Positions 37,601 to 45,521 of a DNA stretch of 64,000 bases are shown here, one piece after another. The stretch's first letter is position 1; each line of letters opens with the position of its first letter. Source of the stretch: Metabacillus idriensis. Lineage in GTDB: Bacteria > Bacillota > Bacilli > Bacillales > Bacillaceae. The translations under genes and the position numbers were made by a program. The notes under the pieces are model-generated. The model searched no databases, was not told the origin of the DNA, and saw nothing but the letters and a program-made list of their open reading frames with translations. Where the stretch lies: assembly GCF_009674765.1 (NCBI RefSeq), contig NZ_WKKF01000001.1, forward strand, positions 1,240,001-1,304,000. Reading direction: 5' to 3'.

Positions 37601-38956
37601 CTCAAGCCATTCATTGGGTATCCTGGTGAAATCGGATATGACGACGGTACTGCAGAAAACGCTAGAGCCTTTAATGCAGCAGGCAATGGCTGGGCGGTTA
37701 AAATGTCTCTGGCTGAAGGAAACGAACGAGCAATGGTAACAGGCGGACTGTTCAGGTTCTGGGATACAGAGTGGCCTGTACCTGGAGGCACTGAGTTCCA
37801 GGTTGCGATCTACGATGCATCAGGAACTGACGGGGCCCCGGGCAAAAAGCTTGCAGGACCAATCAATGCAACGGCTCTGCGCAACGGAGAATGGACAATG
37901 GTTGATTTGCTTGACCAGGGTGTAGTCGTCGATGGAGACTTCTATATGGTTTACATCCAAACAAAAGCAAACCCTAACTCACCTGGACTTGCAACAGATG
38001 AAGATGGAGAAAATGCAGGCCGCAGCTGGCAGATGGTAAGCGGAGCCTGGTCACCGTCACCTGCTGACGAAGGAAACTATATGATCCGGGCAATTGTGGA
38101 TTATGAGGTGACAGCACCTGAAATTACGTCACCTAAAGACGGTTCGTTTACAAAACAAAAAACAGCTGTTGTTGAGGGGAATGCATCACAGACTACAACC
38201 GTTCATATTTACAATGGAGAAACAGAAGCAGCTTCTGTACAAGCTTCTGAAAACGGTACATTCCGTGCAGAAGTAACACTTAATGCAGGTGAAAATGTAC
38301 TGACAGCCAAATCCAGCACAGATGCAGGCATGACTGATGCGTCTAATGCGGTAAAAGTTACTTTGGACAAAACAAAACCGCAGTTTACTGTTGAAAACCC
38401 AAAAGACGGCCAAAAACTGAATACAGAGGCATTGACTGTCAGCGGAACCGTTTCAGATGACCATCTAGACTGGATAAAAGTCAATGGTCAAAAGGCAGCA
38501 GTCAAAGACGGCAAATTCTCTAAACGGATTCTGCTTGAAAACGGAGAGAACGTGATTACCGTTCTTGCAGCAGACAAAGCAGGAAATCGTTTAAAGAAAA
38601 CCGTTAAAGTATATGTAAAATACGATGCACCAGTCATTGAAAATCTAAAACCTTCCGAAGACAAGTACATCAAGTCAGGGGAAAGTGTGAAAATAGAATT
38701 TAACAGCGAAGAAGATTTAGATGCAACCTTCGTTCTCCATATGCCGCTGACTAATGCGGGCATCCAAAATGCAACAGAGCTTCCACTGAGAGAAACGGCA
38801 CCTGGTCATTACGAAGGATACTACACAGCAACATCCAATATGAAGGCTGACGGTGCGAGAATCGAAGTCATTGCAAAAGATGATTTTGGCAACGTAACAA
38901 GAGCCGTCGCAGAAGGAAAGCTGTTTATAGGCGGCAAGAAGCCGGCGAAGAATTAA
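34637..38956 (+). CDS. bpr: Bacillopeptidase F-like secreted S8 serine protease
   Basis: A 1439-residue exported protease (Bpr is 1433 in B. subtilis, at the same place between ftsZ and spoIIGA). Signal peptide 1-30, an I9-type propeptide (about 45-170), then the subtilisin domain from about 195 with catalytic Asp in 'ASIDTGVQWDHP', His in 'DQGHGTHVTG' and Ser in 'WNGTSMAGPHVSA'. Behind it follow an Ig-like region, a lectin/immune-inhibitor-A-like beta domain ('YEQDFESGAAGWTSYG', about 635-800), two carboxypeptidase-regulatory-like beta domains (about 860-1000) and Ig-like repeats at the C-terminus (about 1160-1340). No LPxTG anchor. Ribosome site AAGGGGGA. Confidence 0.92.
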   Translation: MRKKHAKWVSILSICILLLTLLAPSVSMASTSVSTSVKDQKNIAPEKVSKKLAESFKKEEKVTFLIKLKEQVDTAKVAKNAAKAASKESKTQAKYEKRSAVVSSLRAKAIETQQNLKTYLTKQEKAGNAKDIRSYYIVNGMAVTATKEVMEKVAAFPEVDKVLPNEVRQLASGTAEKEKTSGKQADAKASPAATEWNINQIGAQAAWELGIDGSGTVVASIDTGVQWDHPALKEKYRGFNPASPSSPNHEFSWFDATANQAVPYDDQGHGTHVTGTMVGAEPNGNNQIGVAPGAKWIAVKAFTANGGTDADLLEAGEWILAPKDAEGNPHPEMAPDVVNNSWGGGAGLDEWYRPMVNAWRAADIFPEFSAGNTTLFNPGGPGSIANPANYPESFATGATDINNQLGSFSLQGPSPYDETKPDIAAPGVNIRSSVPGGVYEGGWNGTSMAGPHVSAVVALLRQVDSSITVDEIENVLTTTATPLTDSTFTSSPNNGYGHGLVNAYDAVSSLMTGLGKVKGQVAKEGEDTEAPVMEHTAPAETFEGMNLSLRVSVSDNISVTNVSLHYQSNGGEWQTAEASRISGDFLDGNYEAVIPGEAIAEGTLVYKWKAVDFGANEVVSEEYEVSVQPGITTGYEQDFESGAAGWTSYGVKNSWEHGAPVNGPGNAASGEKVFATNLDGDYENGANMNLLMPPIDLPAEGSAFLQFKQWHELEARYDYGHVFVSTDQETWTQALRVNGNTTSWIDGQVDLSQYAGQRIYVAFNVTADGSVVKDGWYIDDVKLSDTAIEIQNKASLGLESKSASADKAAKEKKEKVYPNKIQPAPFSGAVEGSQETALPAALPMRAEVSIVETGRSTYSSLQDGSYEIVHGAGSFTLQAEAYGYATETQPVMIENDGITEANFVLEELPQGTVSGVVTNEATGEPVPNATLLLVEDAAITPVQTNEQGEYSIEAYEGDYTLKAMAPSYYAKDTSIVIDAEQPTVQNITLKPFIGYPGEIGYDDGTAENARAFNAAGNGWAVKMSLAEGNERAMVTGGLFRFWDTEWPVPGGTEFQVAIYDASGTDGAPGKKLAGPINATALRNGEWTMVDLLDQGVVVDGDFYMVYIQTKANPNSPGLATDEDGENAGRSWQMVSGAWSPSPADEGNYMIRAIVDYEVTAPEITSPKDGSFTKQKTAVVEGNASQTTTVHIYNGETEAASVQASENGTFRAEVTLNAGENVLTAKSSTDAGMTDASNAVKVTLDKTKPQFTVENPKDGQKLNTEALTVSGTVSDDHLDWIKVNGQKAAVKDGKFSKRILLENGENVITVLAADKAGNRLKKTVKVYVKYDAPVIENLKPSEDKYIKSGESVKIEFNSEEDLDATFVLHMPLTNAGIQNATELPLRETAPGHYEGYYTATSNMKADGARIEVIAKDDFGNVTRAVAEGKLFIGGKKPAKN

Positions 38957-38964
38957 GGACAGGG

Positions 38965-39007
38965 AAAACTCTCATTCCAGCAAAACGGGAATGAGAGTTT
39001 TTTCGTT
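38965..39007 (+). terminator. Terminator after bpr
   Basis: AAAACTCTCATTCC pairs with GGAATGAGAGTTTT around a 9-base loop, then TTTTCG. Confidence 0.9.
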
Positions 39008-39077
39008 TTCCCTCAGTTTTTTAAAAGACCATAGCTGATCAGTAAACAGAATTCCTTATGCTTTTCCACCCTTTTCC

Positions 39078-39164
39078 ATCGACAAATAGCAGCGATATCT
39101 ATCAAAAATACTCTATTTTATCGGCAGTAACTGACAGACTTCACCGGCGTTGCTCAGCTATACT
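39078..39164 (+). promoter_or_regulatory. spoIIG promoter with 22-bp spacer and a Spo0A-like box
   Basis: CTGACA at 39131-39136 and TATACT at 39159-39164 are separated by 22 bp. The B. subtilis spoIIG promoter has the same abnormal spacing and is read by sigma-A RNA polymerase only with Spo0A~P. ATCGACA at 39078-39084 (complement TGTCGAT) matches the 0A box TGTCGAA at 6 of 7 and lies near -90, the position of distal 0A site 1 in B. subtilis. Confidence 0.7.
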
Positions 39165-39236
39165 ATTACTATCCAATCGGACAGTGCCTTCATCCTTTTT
39201 TATATGTATGTGAAAACCTTCGGAAAGGAGTTTCAC

Positions 39237-40166
39237 GTGGCCATTTATTTGGATGTAATCTGGTTTTTGAATTTTTCGTTTGATTTGCTATTGCTGCTTC
39301 TTACAGCGATTTTGCTGAAAAGAAAGATCATGAAGCTTCGAATTATTGTTGGGGCTTTAATTGGATCCAGTATTGTTGTTCTTCTTTTTACGCCGCTTGC
39401 TCCTTTAGCTATGCATCCATTTGGAAAGCTGTTTGTATCTATTCTTATGGTGCTCTCTGCCTTTGGTTTTAAAAGGTTTAAGTTTTTTGCACAGTCGCTG
39501 TTCACTTTTTACTTTGTCACCTTTATGGTAGGCGGGGGGATGATGGGAGCACACTATTTTATTCAGACGGAAATTGGATTTGCTGACGGCATTCTCATGA
39601 CAAACTCAGGAGGCTTTGGTGACCCTGTCAGCTGGCTTTTCGTGCTGGTCGGTTTTCCTGCTGCCTGGATGTTTTCAAGAAAGCGGCTTGATGATCTGGA
39701 AATGAAAAAAATCCAGTATGATCAGATCGTCAGTGTATTCATTAAAGTAGGGGACTCGACAATTCCATTAAAAGGTTTTATCGACAGCGGCAATCAGCTA
39801 TATGATCCGATTTCAAAGTCTCCCGTGATGATTGCAGATGCAGGCAAGCTCAGAGGTTTCCTGCCGGATGCTCTTCTGAATATAGCCCTTCAGGAAGATG
39901 TCATGACGGCATTGTCATCTTCGGAGGAATCACATCCTCTAGAGAACAGGGTGCGGATTATTCCGTTCCGTGTAGTTGGAAAAACAAATCAGTTTTTAAT
40001 TGGCCTTAAACCTGATGAAGTGATGATTACAACACAAGATGAAACCATACTGGTTCCAAAAGCCATTATTGGATTGAACCGAACAAGCCTGTCGCCTGAA
40101 GGGGAATACGACTGCATTGTTCATCCGAAGATGCTTCAGAGCGGTGCCGTTCAGGACGTTTCGTGA
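39237..40166 (+). CDS. spoIIGA: Sporulation sigma-E factor-processing peptidase SpoIIGA
   Basis: A 309-residue protein, same length as B. subtilis SpoIIGA. Five transmembrane segments occupy residues 1-155; the C-terminal domain is an aspartic-protease-like fold with catalytic Asp183 in FIDSGNQL. It cleaves the propeptide of pro-sigma-E in response to SpoIIR from the forespore. The GTG start at 39237 has AAAGGAG upstream and gives the conserved '(V)[12 protein letters not shown]' N-terminus; the upstream frame from 39150 overlaps the promoter. Confidence 0.96.
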   Translation: MAIYLDVIWFLNFSFDLLLLLLTAILLKRKIMKLRIIVGALIGSSIVVLLFTPLAPLAMHPFGKLFVSILMVLSAFGFKRFKFFAQSLFTFYFVTFMVGGGMMGAHYFIQTEIGFADGILMTNSGGFGDPVSWLFVLVGFPAAWMFSRKRLDDLEMKKIQYDQIVSVFIKVGDSTIPLKGFIDSGNQLYDPISKSPVMIADAGKLRGFLPDALLNIALQEDVMTALSSSEESHPLENRVRIIPFRVVGKTNQFLIGLKPDEVMITTQDETILVPKAIIGLNRTSLSPEGEYDCIVHPKMLQSGAVQDVS

Positions 40167-40221
40167 TCATCATCCTGTAGTAGTGTACTCAGATCAATCG
40201 GAAAATAGAAGGGGGAGAACC

Positions 40222-40941
40222 ATGAAAAAACTAAAATTGCACATTACGTATCTCTGGTATAAATTACTGATGAAGCTTGGCCTGAAAACGGATGAAATCC
40301 ACTACATAGGGGGAAGTGAAGCACTCCCGCCCCCGCTCTCAAAGGATGAGGAAGAAGTTCTTCTCAAAAAACTGCCGGGCGGCGATCAGGCAGCGCGATC
40401 GATTCTTATTGAAAGAAATCTCCGTTTAGTTGTATACATTGCCAGGAAATTTGAAAACACAGGCATCAATATTGAAGACCTGATAAGCATAGGCACAATC
40501 GGTTTAATCAAAGCAGTTAATACCTTTAATCCGGAAAAGAAAATTAAACTTGCCACATATGCATCCAGGTGCATTGAAAATGAAATCTTAATGTATTTGC
40601 GCCGCAATAATAAAATTCGTTCAGAAGTTTCCTTTGATGAACCATTAAATATTGATTGGGATGGAAATGAGCTCCTCCTATCGGATGTGCTTGGAACAGA
40701 AGAAGATATTATTACGAAAGATCTGGAAGCAAATGTTGACCGCAAATTGCTATTGAAAGCTCTTCAGCAGCTCAATGACAGGGAAAAGCAAATAATGGAA
40801 CTCCGCTTTGGGCTTCAGGGGGGAGAAGAAAAAACTCAAAAAGATGTCGCAGATATGCTTGGTATATCCCAGTCCTATATTTCGAGACTTGAAAAAAGAA
40901 TTATCAAAAGATTGCGCAAAGAATTCAATAAAATGGTCTAA
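40222..40941 (+). CDS. sigE: RNA polymerase sporulation sigma factor SigE
   Basis: A 239-residue sigma-70 family protein, equal to B. subtilis pro-sigma-E. The N-terminal propeptide (about 27 residues, amphipathic, with the [11 protein letters not shown] junction) is removed by SpoIIGA. Region 2 ('[22 protein letters not shown]'-type; abbreviated) and region 4 helix-turn-helix ('[15 protein letters not shown]') are intact. It directs the first mother-cell programme. Ribosome site GAAGGGGGAG; ATG at 40222. Overlap with longer upstream frame is ignored because homologues start MKKLKL. Confidence 0.97.
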   Translation: MKKLKLHITYLWYKLLMKLGLKTDEIHYIGGSEALPPPLSKDEEEVLLKKLPGGDQAARSILIERNLRLVVYIARKFENTGINIEDLISIGTIGLIKAVNTFNPEKKIKLATYASRCIENEILMYLRRNNKIRSEVSFDEPLNIDWDGNELLLSDVLGTEEDIITKDLEANVDRKLLLKALQQLNDREKQIMELRFGLQGGEEKTQKDVADMLGISQSYISRLEKRIIKRLRKEFNKMV

Positions 40942-41019
40942 AAAATTTTTTATCCAGATAATTTCCAGAACCTGCATGGTTTCGGTCATTTATGATTAAT
41001 TTTCACCGTTTGGACATGT

Positions 41020-41048
41020 GCATATTTTTCCCACCTAAGGAGATACTT
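41020..41048 (+). promoter_or_regulatory. Sigma-F-type promoter of sigG
   Basis: GCATA at 41020-41024, 14-bp spacer, GGAGATACTT at 41039-41048. The sigma-F consensus is GYATA then GGNNANANTR; only the last base deviates. Expression of sigG by sigma-F in the forespore is established in B. subtilis. Confidence 0.6.
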
Positions 41049-41084
41049 AACTCTGTACAGCAGCTCCTGTTAGGAGGGAAAGAT

Positions 41085-41864
41085 GTGGCAAGAAATAAAG
41101 TTGAAATTTGCGGAGTAGATACTTCCAAACTTCCAGTCCTAAAAAATGAGGAAATGAGAATTTTGTTCAGGCAAATGCAAAGCGGTGAACTATCAGCCAG
41201 AGAAAAGCTGGTAAACGGCAATTTACGCCTGGTGTTAAGCGTCATTCAGCGTTTTAACAATCGGGGAGAGTTTGTTGATGACCTGTTTCAAGTAGGCTGC
41301 ATTGGACTTATGAAATCAATTGATAATTTCGATCTTGGCCAAAATGTAAAATTTTCTACTTATGCTGTACCCATGATAATTGGGGAGATCAGAAGATATT
41401 TGCGGGACAATAATCCAATCCGTGTATCAAGATCTCTTCGCGATATTGCCTACAAAGCTTTGCAGGTCAGAGAACAATTAATGAGCAAAACCTCAAGGGA
41501 ACCTACCGCTGAGGAGATTTCCAGGGTGCTCGAAGTTCCTCATGAAGAAATTGTTTTCGCTTTAGATGCTATACAAGATCCCGTTTCTCTGTTTGAACCG
41601 ATTTACAATGACGGGGGCGACCCGATATATGTAATGGATCAGCTGAGCGATGAGAAAAACCGAGACTCTCACTGGATAGAAGAAATCGCTTTAAAAGAAG
41701 GAATGAGACGGCTGAATGACCGTGAAAAACTGATTCTCAGAAAGCGGTTCTTCCAAGGGAAAACTCAAATGGAAGTAGCAGAAGAAATAGGTATATCTCA
41801 AGCACAGGTTTCAAGACTTGAGAAAGCTGCAATCAAACAAATGAATAAGAACATACAAAATTAG
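41085..41864 (+). CDS. sigG: RNA polymerase sporulation sigma factor SigG
   Basis: A 259-residue forespore sigma factor (260 in B. subtilis). The N-terminus 'ARNKVEICGVDTSKLPVL' is characteristic; region 2 contains 'DLFQVGCIGLMKSID', and region 4 the 'EEIGISQAQVSRLEKAA' helix-turn-helix. It controls late forespore genes. The GTG at 41085 has TAGGAGGG 5-7 bases upstream; the longer frame from 40992 covers the sigma-F promoter and is rejected. A terminator follows the stop. Confidence 0.97.
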   Translation: MARNKVEICGVDTSKLPVLKNEEMRILFRQMQSGELSAREKLVNGNLRLVLSVIQRFNNRGEFVDDLFQVGCIGLMKSIDNFDLGQNVKFSTYAVPMIIGEIRRYLRDNNPIRVSRSLRDIAYKALQVREQLMSKTSREPTAEEISRVLEVPHEEIVFALDAIQDPVSLFEPIYNDGGDPIYVMDQLSDEKNRDSHWIEEIALKEGMRRLNDREKLILRKRFFQGKTQMEVAEEIGISQAQVSRLEKAAIKQMNKNIQN

Positions 41865-41893
41865 GACTGTTCATCTGAACAGTCCTTTTTATC
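41863..41893 (+). terminator. Terminator after sigG
   Basis: AGGACTGTTCA pairs with TGAACAGTCCT around a 2-base gap (loop of 4 when the closing pair opens), then TTTTTAT. It overlaps the stop codon. Confidence 0.88.
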
Positions 41894-41939
41894 TGTCCTG
41901 ACGTCAACCTTTATTGGAAAATACTGCGTAAAAAAGCTC

Positions 41940-41969
41940 GAATAGATTCAGGACGTACAATCATATAGT
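41940..41969 (+). promoter_or_regulatory. Possible sigma-E promoter of ylmC
   Basis: GAATAGA near 41940 and CATATAGT at 41962-41969 resemble sigma-E -35 and -10 elements with about 15 bp between them. This is weak by itself; it fits a sporulation role for the YlmC/YmxH family. Confidence 0.3.
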
Positions 41970-41995
41970 TAAAGTAAGAACAGGGGGCGGTTTCG

Positions 41996-42259
41996 GTGAT
42001 GAATATATCTGAATTTCAGACGAAAGATGTTGTCAATGTTTCAGATGGCAAAAAGCTTGGGATTGTTTCAGATTTTGATATAAATGTGACAACAGGGAAA
42101 ATTCAGGCAGTGATTATTAGCGGAACTGGCAAAGTGCTGGGTTTTTTCGGGAAAGATGAAGAGTTGGTTGTTCCCTGGAGACATATCGTGAAAATCGGAG
42201 AAGATGTCATTTTAGTGCGTGTAAATAGGGAGATAGACCAAAATAATGAATTAATTTAA
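41996..42259 (+). CDS. ylmC: YlmC/YmxH family PRC-barrel sporulation protein
   Basis: An 87-residue protein with a PRC-barrel fold; 'KDVVNVSDGKKLGIVSDFDIN' shortened to its core 'VNVSDGKKLG' and 'LVVPWRHIVKIGEDVILV' are family signatures. Role in sporulation is inferred from family naming only. Start: GTG at 41996 is 8 bases after AGGGGG; ATG at 41999 is an almost equal alternative. Unlike B. subtilis, no ylmA ABC-ATPase gene lies between sigG and ylmC. Confidence 0.87.
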   Translation: MMNISEFQTKDVVNVSDGKKLGIVSDFDINVTTGKIQAVIISGTGKVLGFFGKDEELVVPWRHIVKIGEDVILVRVNREIDQNNELI

Positions 42260-42353
42260 CAATCTTTCTGTCGGAATGGGAAAGATGTGGTAAAATATAG
42301 TCGTGTATATCAAAAACATGCAGCAATCTGTAAACAAAAGGAATGAACATTTT

Positions 42354-43193
42354 ATGACTCAGCAGCCGTTTCAACTGCAGCATGAAACCCATTTGAACAG
42401 CCCGGTCTGGGAAAAATTAAATGATGAGCTGATTGTCGGTTTTACTACAAAAAACGGAGGCATAAGCAGCGGAGATTTTCACTCGCTGAATCTTGGCCTG
42501 CATGTAAATGACAAGCCTGAACATGTCGTTTTAAATCGAAAACGGCTGGCGGAAGAATTGAATATGCCGCTTGAAAATTGGGTTTGTGCAGATCAGATCC
42601 ATGACAGCAGTATCCAGAAAGTTACGCAATCTGATAGAGGCAAAGGAATACTCGATTATCATTCAGCCATTCCTGGAACAGACGGCCTTTATACAAGAGA
42701 AGAAAATTTGATGCTTGCTCTTTGCTATGCTGACTGTGTTCCTTTGTATTTTTATGAACACAATAAAAAGCTGATTGGAACTGCACATGCAGGCTGGAAG
42801 GGCACTGTCAAAGATATAGGCGGAAAAATGATCCAAACATGGATAAAGGACGAAGAAGCTGATGTAAATTTAATCTGCGCCATAATTGGACCATCAATCG
42901 GAGCGTGCTGCTATGTAGTTGACGATTACGTTATTGACCGGGTAAATCAAGTTATTCGGAATACGGATCCTCTGCCATATCAAAAAGTATCTGAAGGACA
43001 GTACTCACTTGATTTAAAACAGCTGAACAAACAATTGCTGATCAATGCAGGTGTAAAAGAGGACCGGATTTTGACGAGTTCTTTCTGTACAAGCTGTGAA
43101 TCTTCCATGTTTTTTTCACATCGCAAAGACGCAGGATCGACTGGAAGAATGTTCAGTTTTATCGGTTTAACGAGGAGGCACAAGCAGCTATGA
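42354..43193 (+). CDS. ylmD: PgeF/YlmD family purine nucleoside phosphorylase (laccase-fold)
   Basis: A 279-residue member of the YfiH/PgeF family (278 in B. subtilis). Metal-site motifs are visible: 'ALCYADCVPLYF', 'AHAGWKGTV' and 'GPSIGACCYVV'. Family members act as purine nucleoside phosphorylase/adenosine deaminase and may edit peptidoglycan precursors. The ATG at 42354 is preceded by AAAGGAA; longer in-frame GTG/ATG starts at 42303 and 42318 have no ribosome site. It overlaps ylmE by 4 bp. Confidence 0.9.
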   Translation: MTQQPFQLQHETHLNSPVWEKLNDELIVGFTTKNGGISSGDFHSLNLGLHVNDKPEHVVLNRKRLAEELNMPLENWVCADQIHDSSIQKVTQSDRGKGILDYHSAIPGTDGLYTREENLMLALCYADCVPLYFYEHNKKLIGTAHAGWKGTVKDIGGKMIQTWIKDEEADVNLICAIIGPSIGACCYVVDDYVIDRVNQVIRNTDPLPYQKVSEGQYSLDLKQLNKQLLINAGVKEDRILTSSFCTSCESSMFFSHRKDAGSTGRMFSFIGLTRRHKQL

Positions 43194-43858
43194 GTGTAGC
43201 AGACAACTTAAATGAAATTCATGCCCGAATTGAAAATACATGTTCCAAAATAGGACGAAATCCTAATGAAATTCAAATCATTGCAGTTACAAAGTATGTG
43301 GATATAAATCGTGCTAAAGAAGCGTTAAGTACTGGCATCAGCCATCTTGGAGAGAACAGGAATGAAGGGCTTAACGAAAAATATACAGCAATTGGATCAG
43401 AGGCGAAATGGCACTTTATCGGAACTCTGCAAACGAGAAAAGTGAAAGATATCATCGGGATAGCGGATTATATTCATTCGCTTGACAGACTTTCACTGGC
43501 AAAAGAAATCAGCAAACGTGCCGATAATAAAATAGACTGCTTTATCCAGGTAAATACATCAGGGGAAGAATCAAAGCACGGTATGGCTCCAGATGAGGTT
43601 TTGCCATTTGTTAAAGAACTTGAAACCTTTCCGTACATAAATGTGGCAGGATTAATGACAATGGCCCCTCATACAGACGATACAGGTGTTTTAAGGCAAT
43701 CATTCCGCAGATTAAGGGAGTTAGGCGAAGAAGTAAGAGCGCTGCACTTGCCTTATGCCCCGTGCAAAGAGCTCTCAATGGGCATGTCGAATGATTTCGA
43801 GATCGCGATTGAAGAAGGCGCAACCTTCATACGTATAGGCTCTGCCCTGGTAGGATAA
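43190..43858 (+). CDS. ylmE: PLP homeostasis protein YggS/YlmE
   Basis: A 222-residue alanine-racemase-fold protein without a catalytic C-domain. PLP-binding Lys is in 'IIAVTKYV' (about residue 35), with 'LGENRNEG', '[11 protein letters not shown]' and '[18 protein letters not shown]'-type motifs. It controls pyridoxal phosphate pools. ATGA overlap with ylmD; GAGGAGG ribosome site. Next gene sepF. Confidence 0.93.
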   Translation: MSVADNLNEIHARIENTCSKIGRNPNEIQIIAVTKYVDINRAKEALSTGISHLGENRNEGLNEKYTAIGSEAKWHFIGTLQTRKVKDIIGIADYIHSLDRLSLAKEISKRADNKIDCFIQVNTSGEESKHGMAPDEVLPFVKELETFPYINVAGLMTMAPHTDDTGVLRQSFRRLRELGEEVRALHLPYAPCKELSMGMSNDFEIAIEEGATFIRIGSALVG

Positions 43859-43878
43859 GAAATCGGAGGTGTCAGAAG

Positions 43879-44316
43879 TTGAGTATTAAAAATAAGTTTA
43901 AAAGCTTTTTTGCCTTGGATGAAGAAGAGTATGAGTATGTTGAGCAGGATCGTTATCAGGAAGATGACTATGAAGACGAGCAGCCGTTTGCCGCAAAACC
44001 GCAAGCGAAACAGAATGTTGTAAGTTTGCAAAGTGTTCAAAAATCATCTAAAGTGGTATTATGTGAGCCTAGAGTTTACGCTGAAGCTCAGGATGTAGCC
44101 GATCAGCTTAAAAACCGGAGAGCTGTTGTTGTCAATCTGCAGCGGATTCAGCATGATCAGGCAAAGCGGATTGTAGACTTTTTAAGCGGAACTGTGTACG
44201 CTATAGGTGGAGACATTCAAAAGATAGGGGCAAATATTTTTCTTTGCACTCCTGATAATGTGGATGTCGCAGGATCGATATCTGAAATTGTAACTGAAGA
44301 AGATCAGAGGTGGTAA
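43879..44316 (+). CDS. sepF: Cell division protein SepF
   Basis: A 145-residue protein: N-terminal amphipathic membrane helix ('[10 protein letters not shown]'), acidic Tyr/Asp/Glu-rich linker (17-45), and the C-terminal SepF domain ('[25 protein letters not shown]' core VVNLQRI, and '[15 protein letters not shown]'). It binds FtsZ filaments and tethers them to the membrane. The start is TTG with CGGAGGTG upstream. Confidence 0.96.
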   Translation: MSIKNKFKSFFALDEEEYEYVEQDRYQEDDYEDEQPFAAKPQAKQNVVSLQSVQKSSKVVLCEPRVYAEAQDVADQLKNRRAVVVNLQRIQHDQAKRIVDFLSGTVYAIGGDIQKIGANIFLCTPDNVDVAGSISEIVTEEDQRW

Positions 44317-44322
44317 GTCTAG

Positions 44323-44586
44323 ATGGGCATAGTAGCTGATGTATTATTTACATTATTGCAGATTTATTCGTATGCGATTATTATTTATATTCTGCTTTCC
44401 TGGTTTCCTAATGCAAGAGAAAGCGGTTTTGGCCAATTATTAGCTAAAATCGTTGAACCTTACCTGGAGCCATTCCGCAAATTCATTCCGCCTCTTGGAA
44501 TGATTGATATTTCCCCGATCGTAGCGCTTCTAGCACTTCGATTTGCGGGATATGGGCTGAATTCAATATTCAGCATGATTGGATAA
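44323..44586 (+). CDS. ylmG: YggT family membrane protein YlmG
   Basis: An 87-residue protein with two transmembrane segments and the YggT motif '[10 protein letters not shown]' plus '[21 protein letters not shown]'-type core (PFRKFIPP). Function in division or osmotic response is unclear. GAGGTGG precedes the ATG. A small hairpin follows. Confidence 0.93.
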   Translation: MGIVADVLFTLLQIYSYAIIIYILLSWFPNARESGFGQLLAKIVEPYLEPFRKFIPPLGMIDISPIVALLALRFAGYGLNSIFSMIG

Positions 44587-44598
44587 AATTGTCCTGCA

Positions 44599-44628
44599 AG
44601 TGCCGTTTATGCGGCACTGTTTTCATTT
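44599..44628 (+). terminator. Weak terminator-like hairpin between ylmG and ylmH
   Basis: AGTGCCG pairs with CGGCACT around a 6-base loop, then GTTTTCATTT. The short U-rich tail suggests partial termination. Confidence 0.4.
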
Positions 44629-44651
44629 AGAACGGTTTGGAGCTGTATGAA

Positions 44652-45422
44652 GTGAACCATGTTTATCAGCATTTTAGACAAGAAGAGCGTCACTTTATTG
44701 ATCAGGTGATGGAGTGGAAAGAAAATGTACTGAATCAATACAGTCCTAAATTGACTGACTTTCTTGATCCGAGAGAGCAGGAAATGGTACAGGCAGTAGT
44801 CGGTTCAAATGGGGAAGTAAACGTCATGTTTTCAGAAGATGACATGGAGCGAAAGCGAGCTCTCCTTTACCCGGATTACTTTACGCCTTCTTTGGAAGAT
44901 TTTCAGTTATCCCTGATCGAAATTCAATATCCGGTTAAATTTATCTCTCTTGAGCATCGCCATATCTTGGGGTCACTTATGTCTCTTGGACTGAAACGGT
45001 CTAAGTTTGGAGATCTATTGTTCTTTGGAGAACGGATTCAGCTTGTGGCAGCCAAAGAGGTTGAGGATTTTATTTTAATGAATGTAACCGAAATCGGCAG
45101 AGCTAAGGTTTCGCTTCGCAAGCTTGACTGGAGTGAAAGAATTCCGCATGATGAAGAAATCCAAGAACTGTCTGCAACTGTCAGCTCCTTAAGGCTAGAT
45201 GCTGTCGCAGCTTCTATTTATAATGTATCCAGACAAAAAATCGGCTTGCTCATTCAAAATGGACATGTAAAAGTAAACTGGAAAGTGATTGAACAGACTT
45301 CTTTTGAATGCCGCGAGGGAGACACCCTTTCTGTCAGAGGGTTTGGGAGATCCAGGCTTATGTCGATTGATGGCAGAACAAAGAAGGATAAATGGAAGCT
45401 GACCATTGGAAAACAAAAATAA
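44652..45422 (+). CDS. ylmH: S4-domain RNA-binding protein YlmH
   Basis: A 256-residue protein (257 in B. subtilis) with an N-terminal YlmH region ('YQHFRQEERHFID', 'PKLTDFLDPREQ') and a C-terminal S4 RNA-binding domain (about 180-245, 'RLDAVAASIYNVSRQKI', 'HVKVNWKVI'). YlmH binds ribosomes with peptidyl-tRNA and helps rescue stalled ribosomes. GTG at 44652 is chosen with TTTGGAG 9 bases upstream; an in-frame TTG at 44637 lacks a site. Confidence 0.9.
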   Translation: MNHVYQHFRQEERHFIDQVMEWKENVLNQYSPKLTDFLDPREQEMVQAVVGSNGEVNVMFSEDDMERKRALLYPDYFTPSLEDFQLSLIEIQYPVKFISLEHRHILGSLMSLGLKRSKFGDLLFFGERIQLVAAKEVEDFILMNVTEIGRAKVSLRKLDWSERIPHDEEIQELSATVSSLRLDAVAASIYNVSRQKIGLLIQNGHVKVNWKVIEQTSFECREGDTLSVRGFGRSRLMSIDGRTKKDKWKLTIGKQK

Positions 45423-45444
45423 TTTTAGGGATTTAGCAGGAATT

Positions 45445-45475
45445 TTGACATTTCTGTCTAATTATGAATTATACT
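45445..45475 (+). promoter_or_regulatory. Sigma-A promoter of divIVA
   Basis: TTGACA at 45445-45450 and TATACT at 45470-45475 (19-bp spacer; TTATAC in 18-bp register). Confidence 0.7.
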
Positions 45476-45521
45476 GTTTTAAAAGAAACGTTTCATTCAA
45501 TACATAATGGAGGTGGCACAA

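Noticed and set aside
40992-41084. N-terminal extension of SigG by 31 codons
   Set aside because: No ribosome site at 40992, the extension would cover the sigma-F promoter, and homologues start at (M/V)xRNKVEICG.
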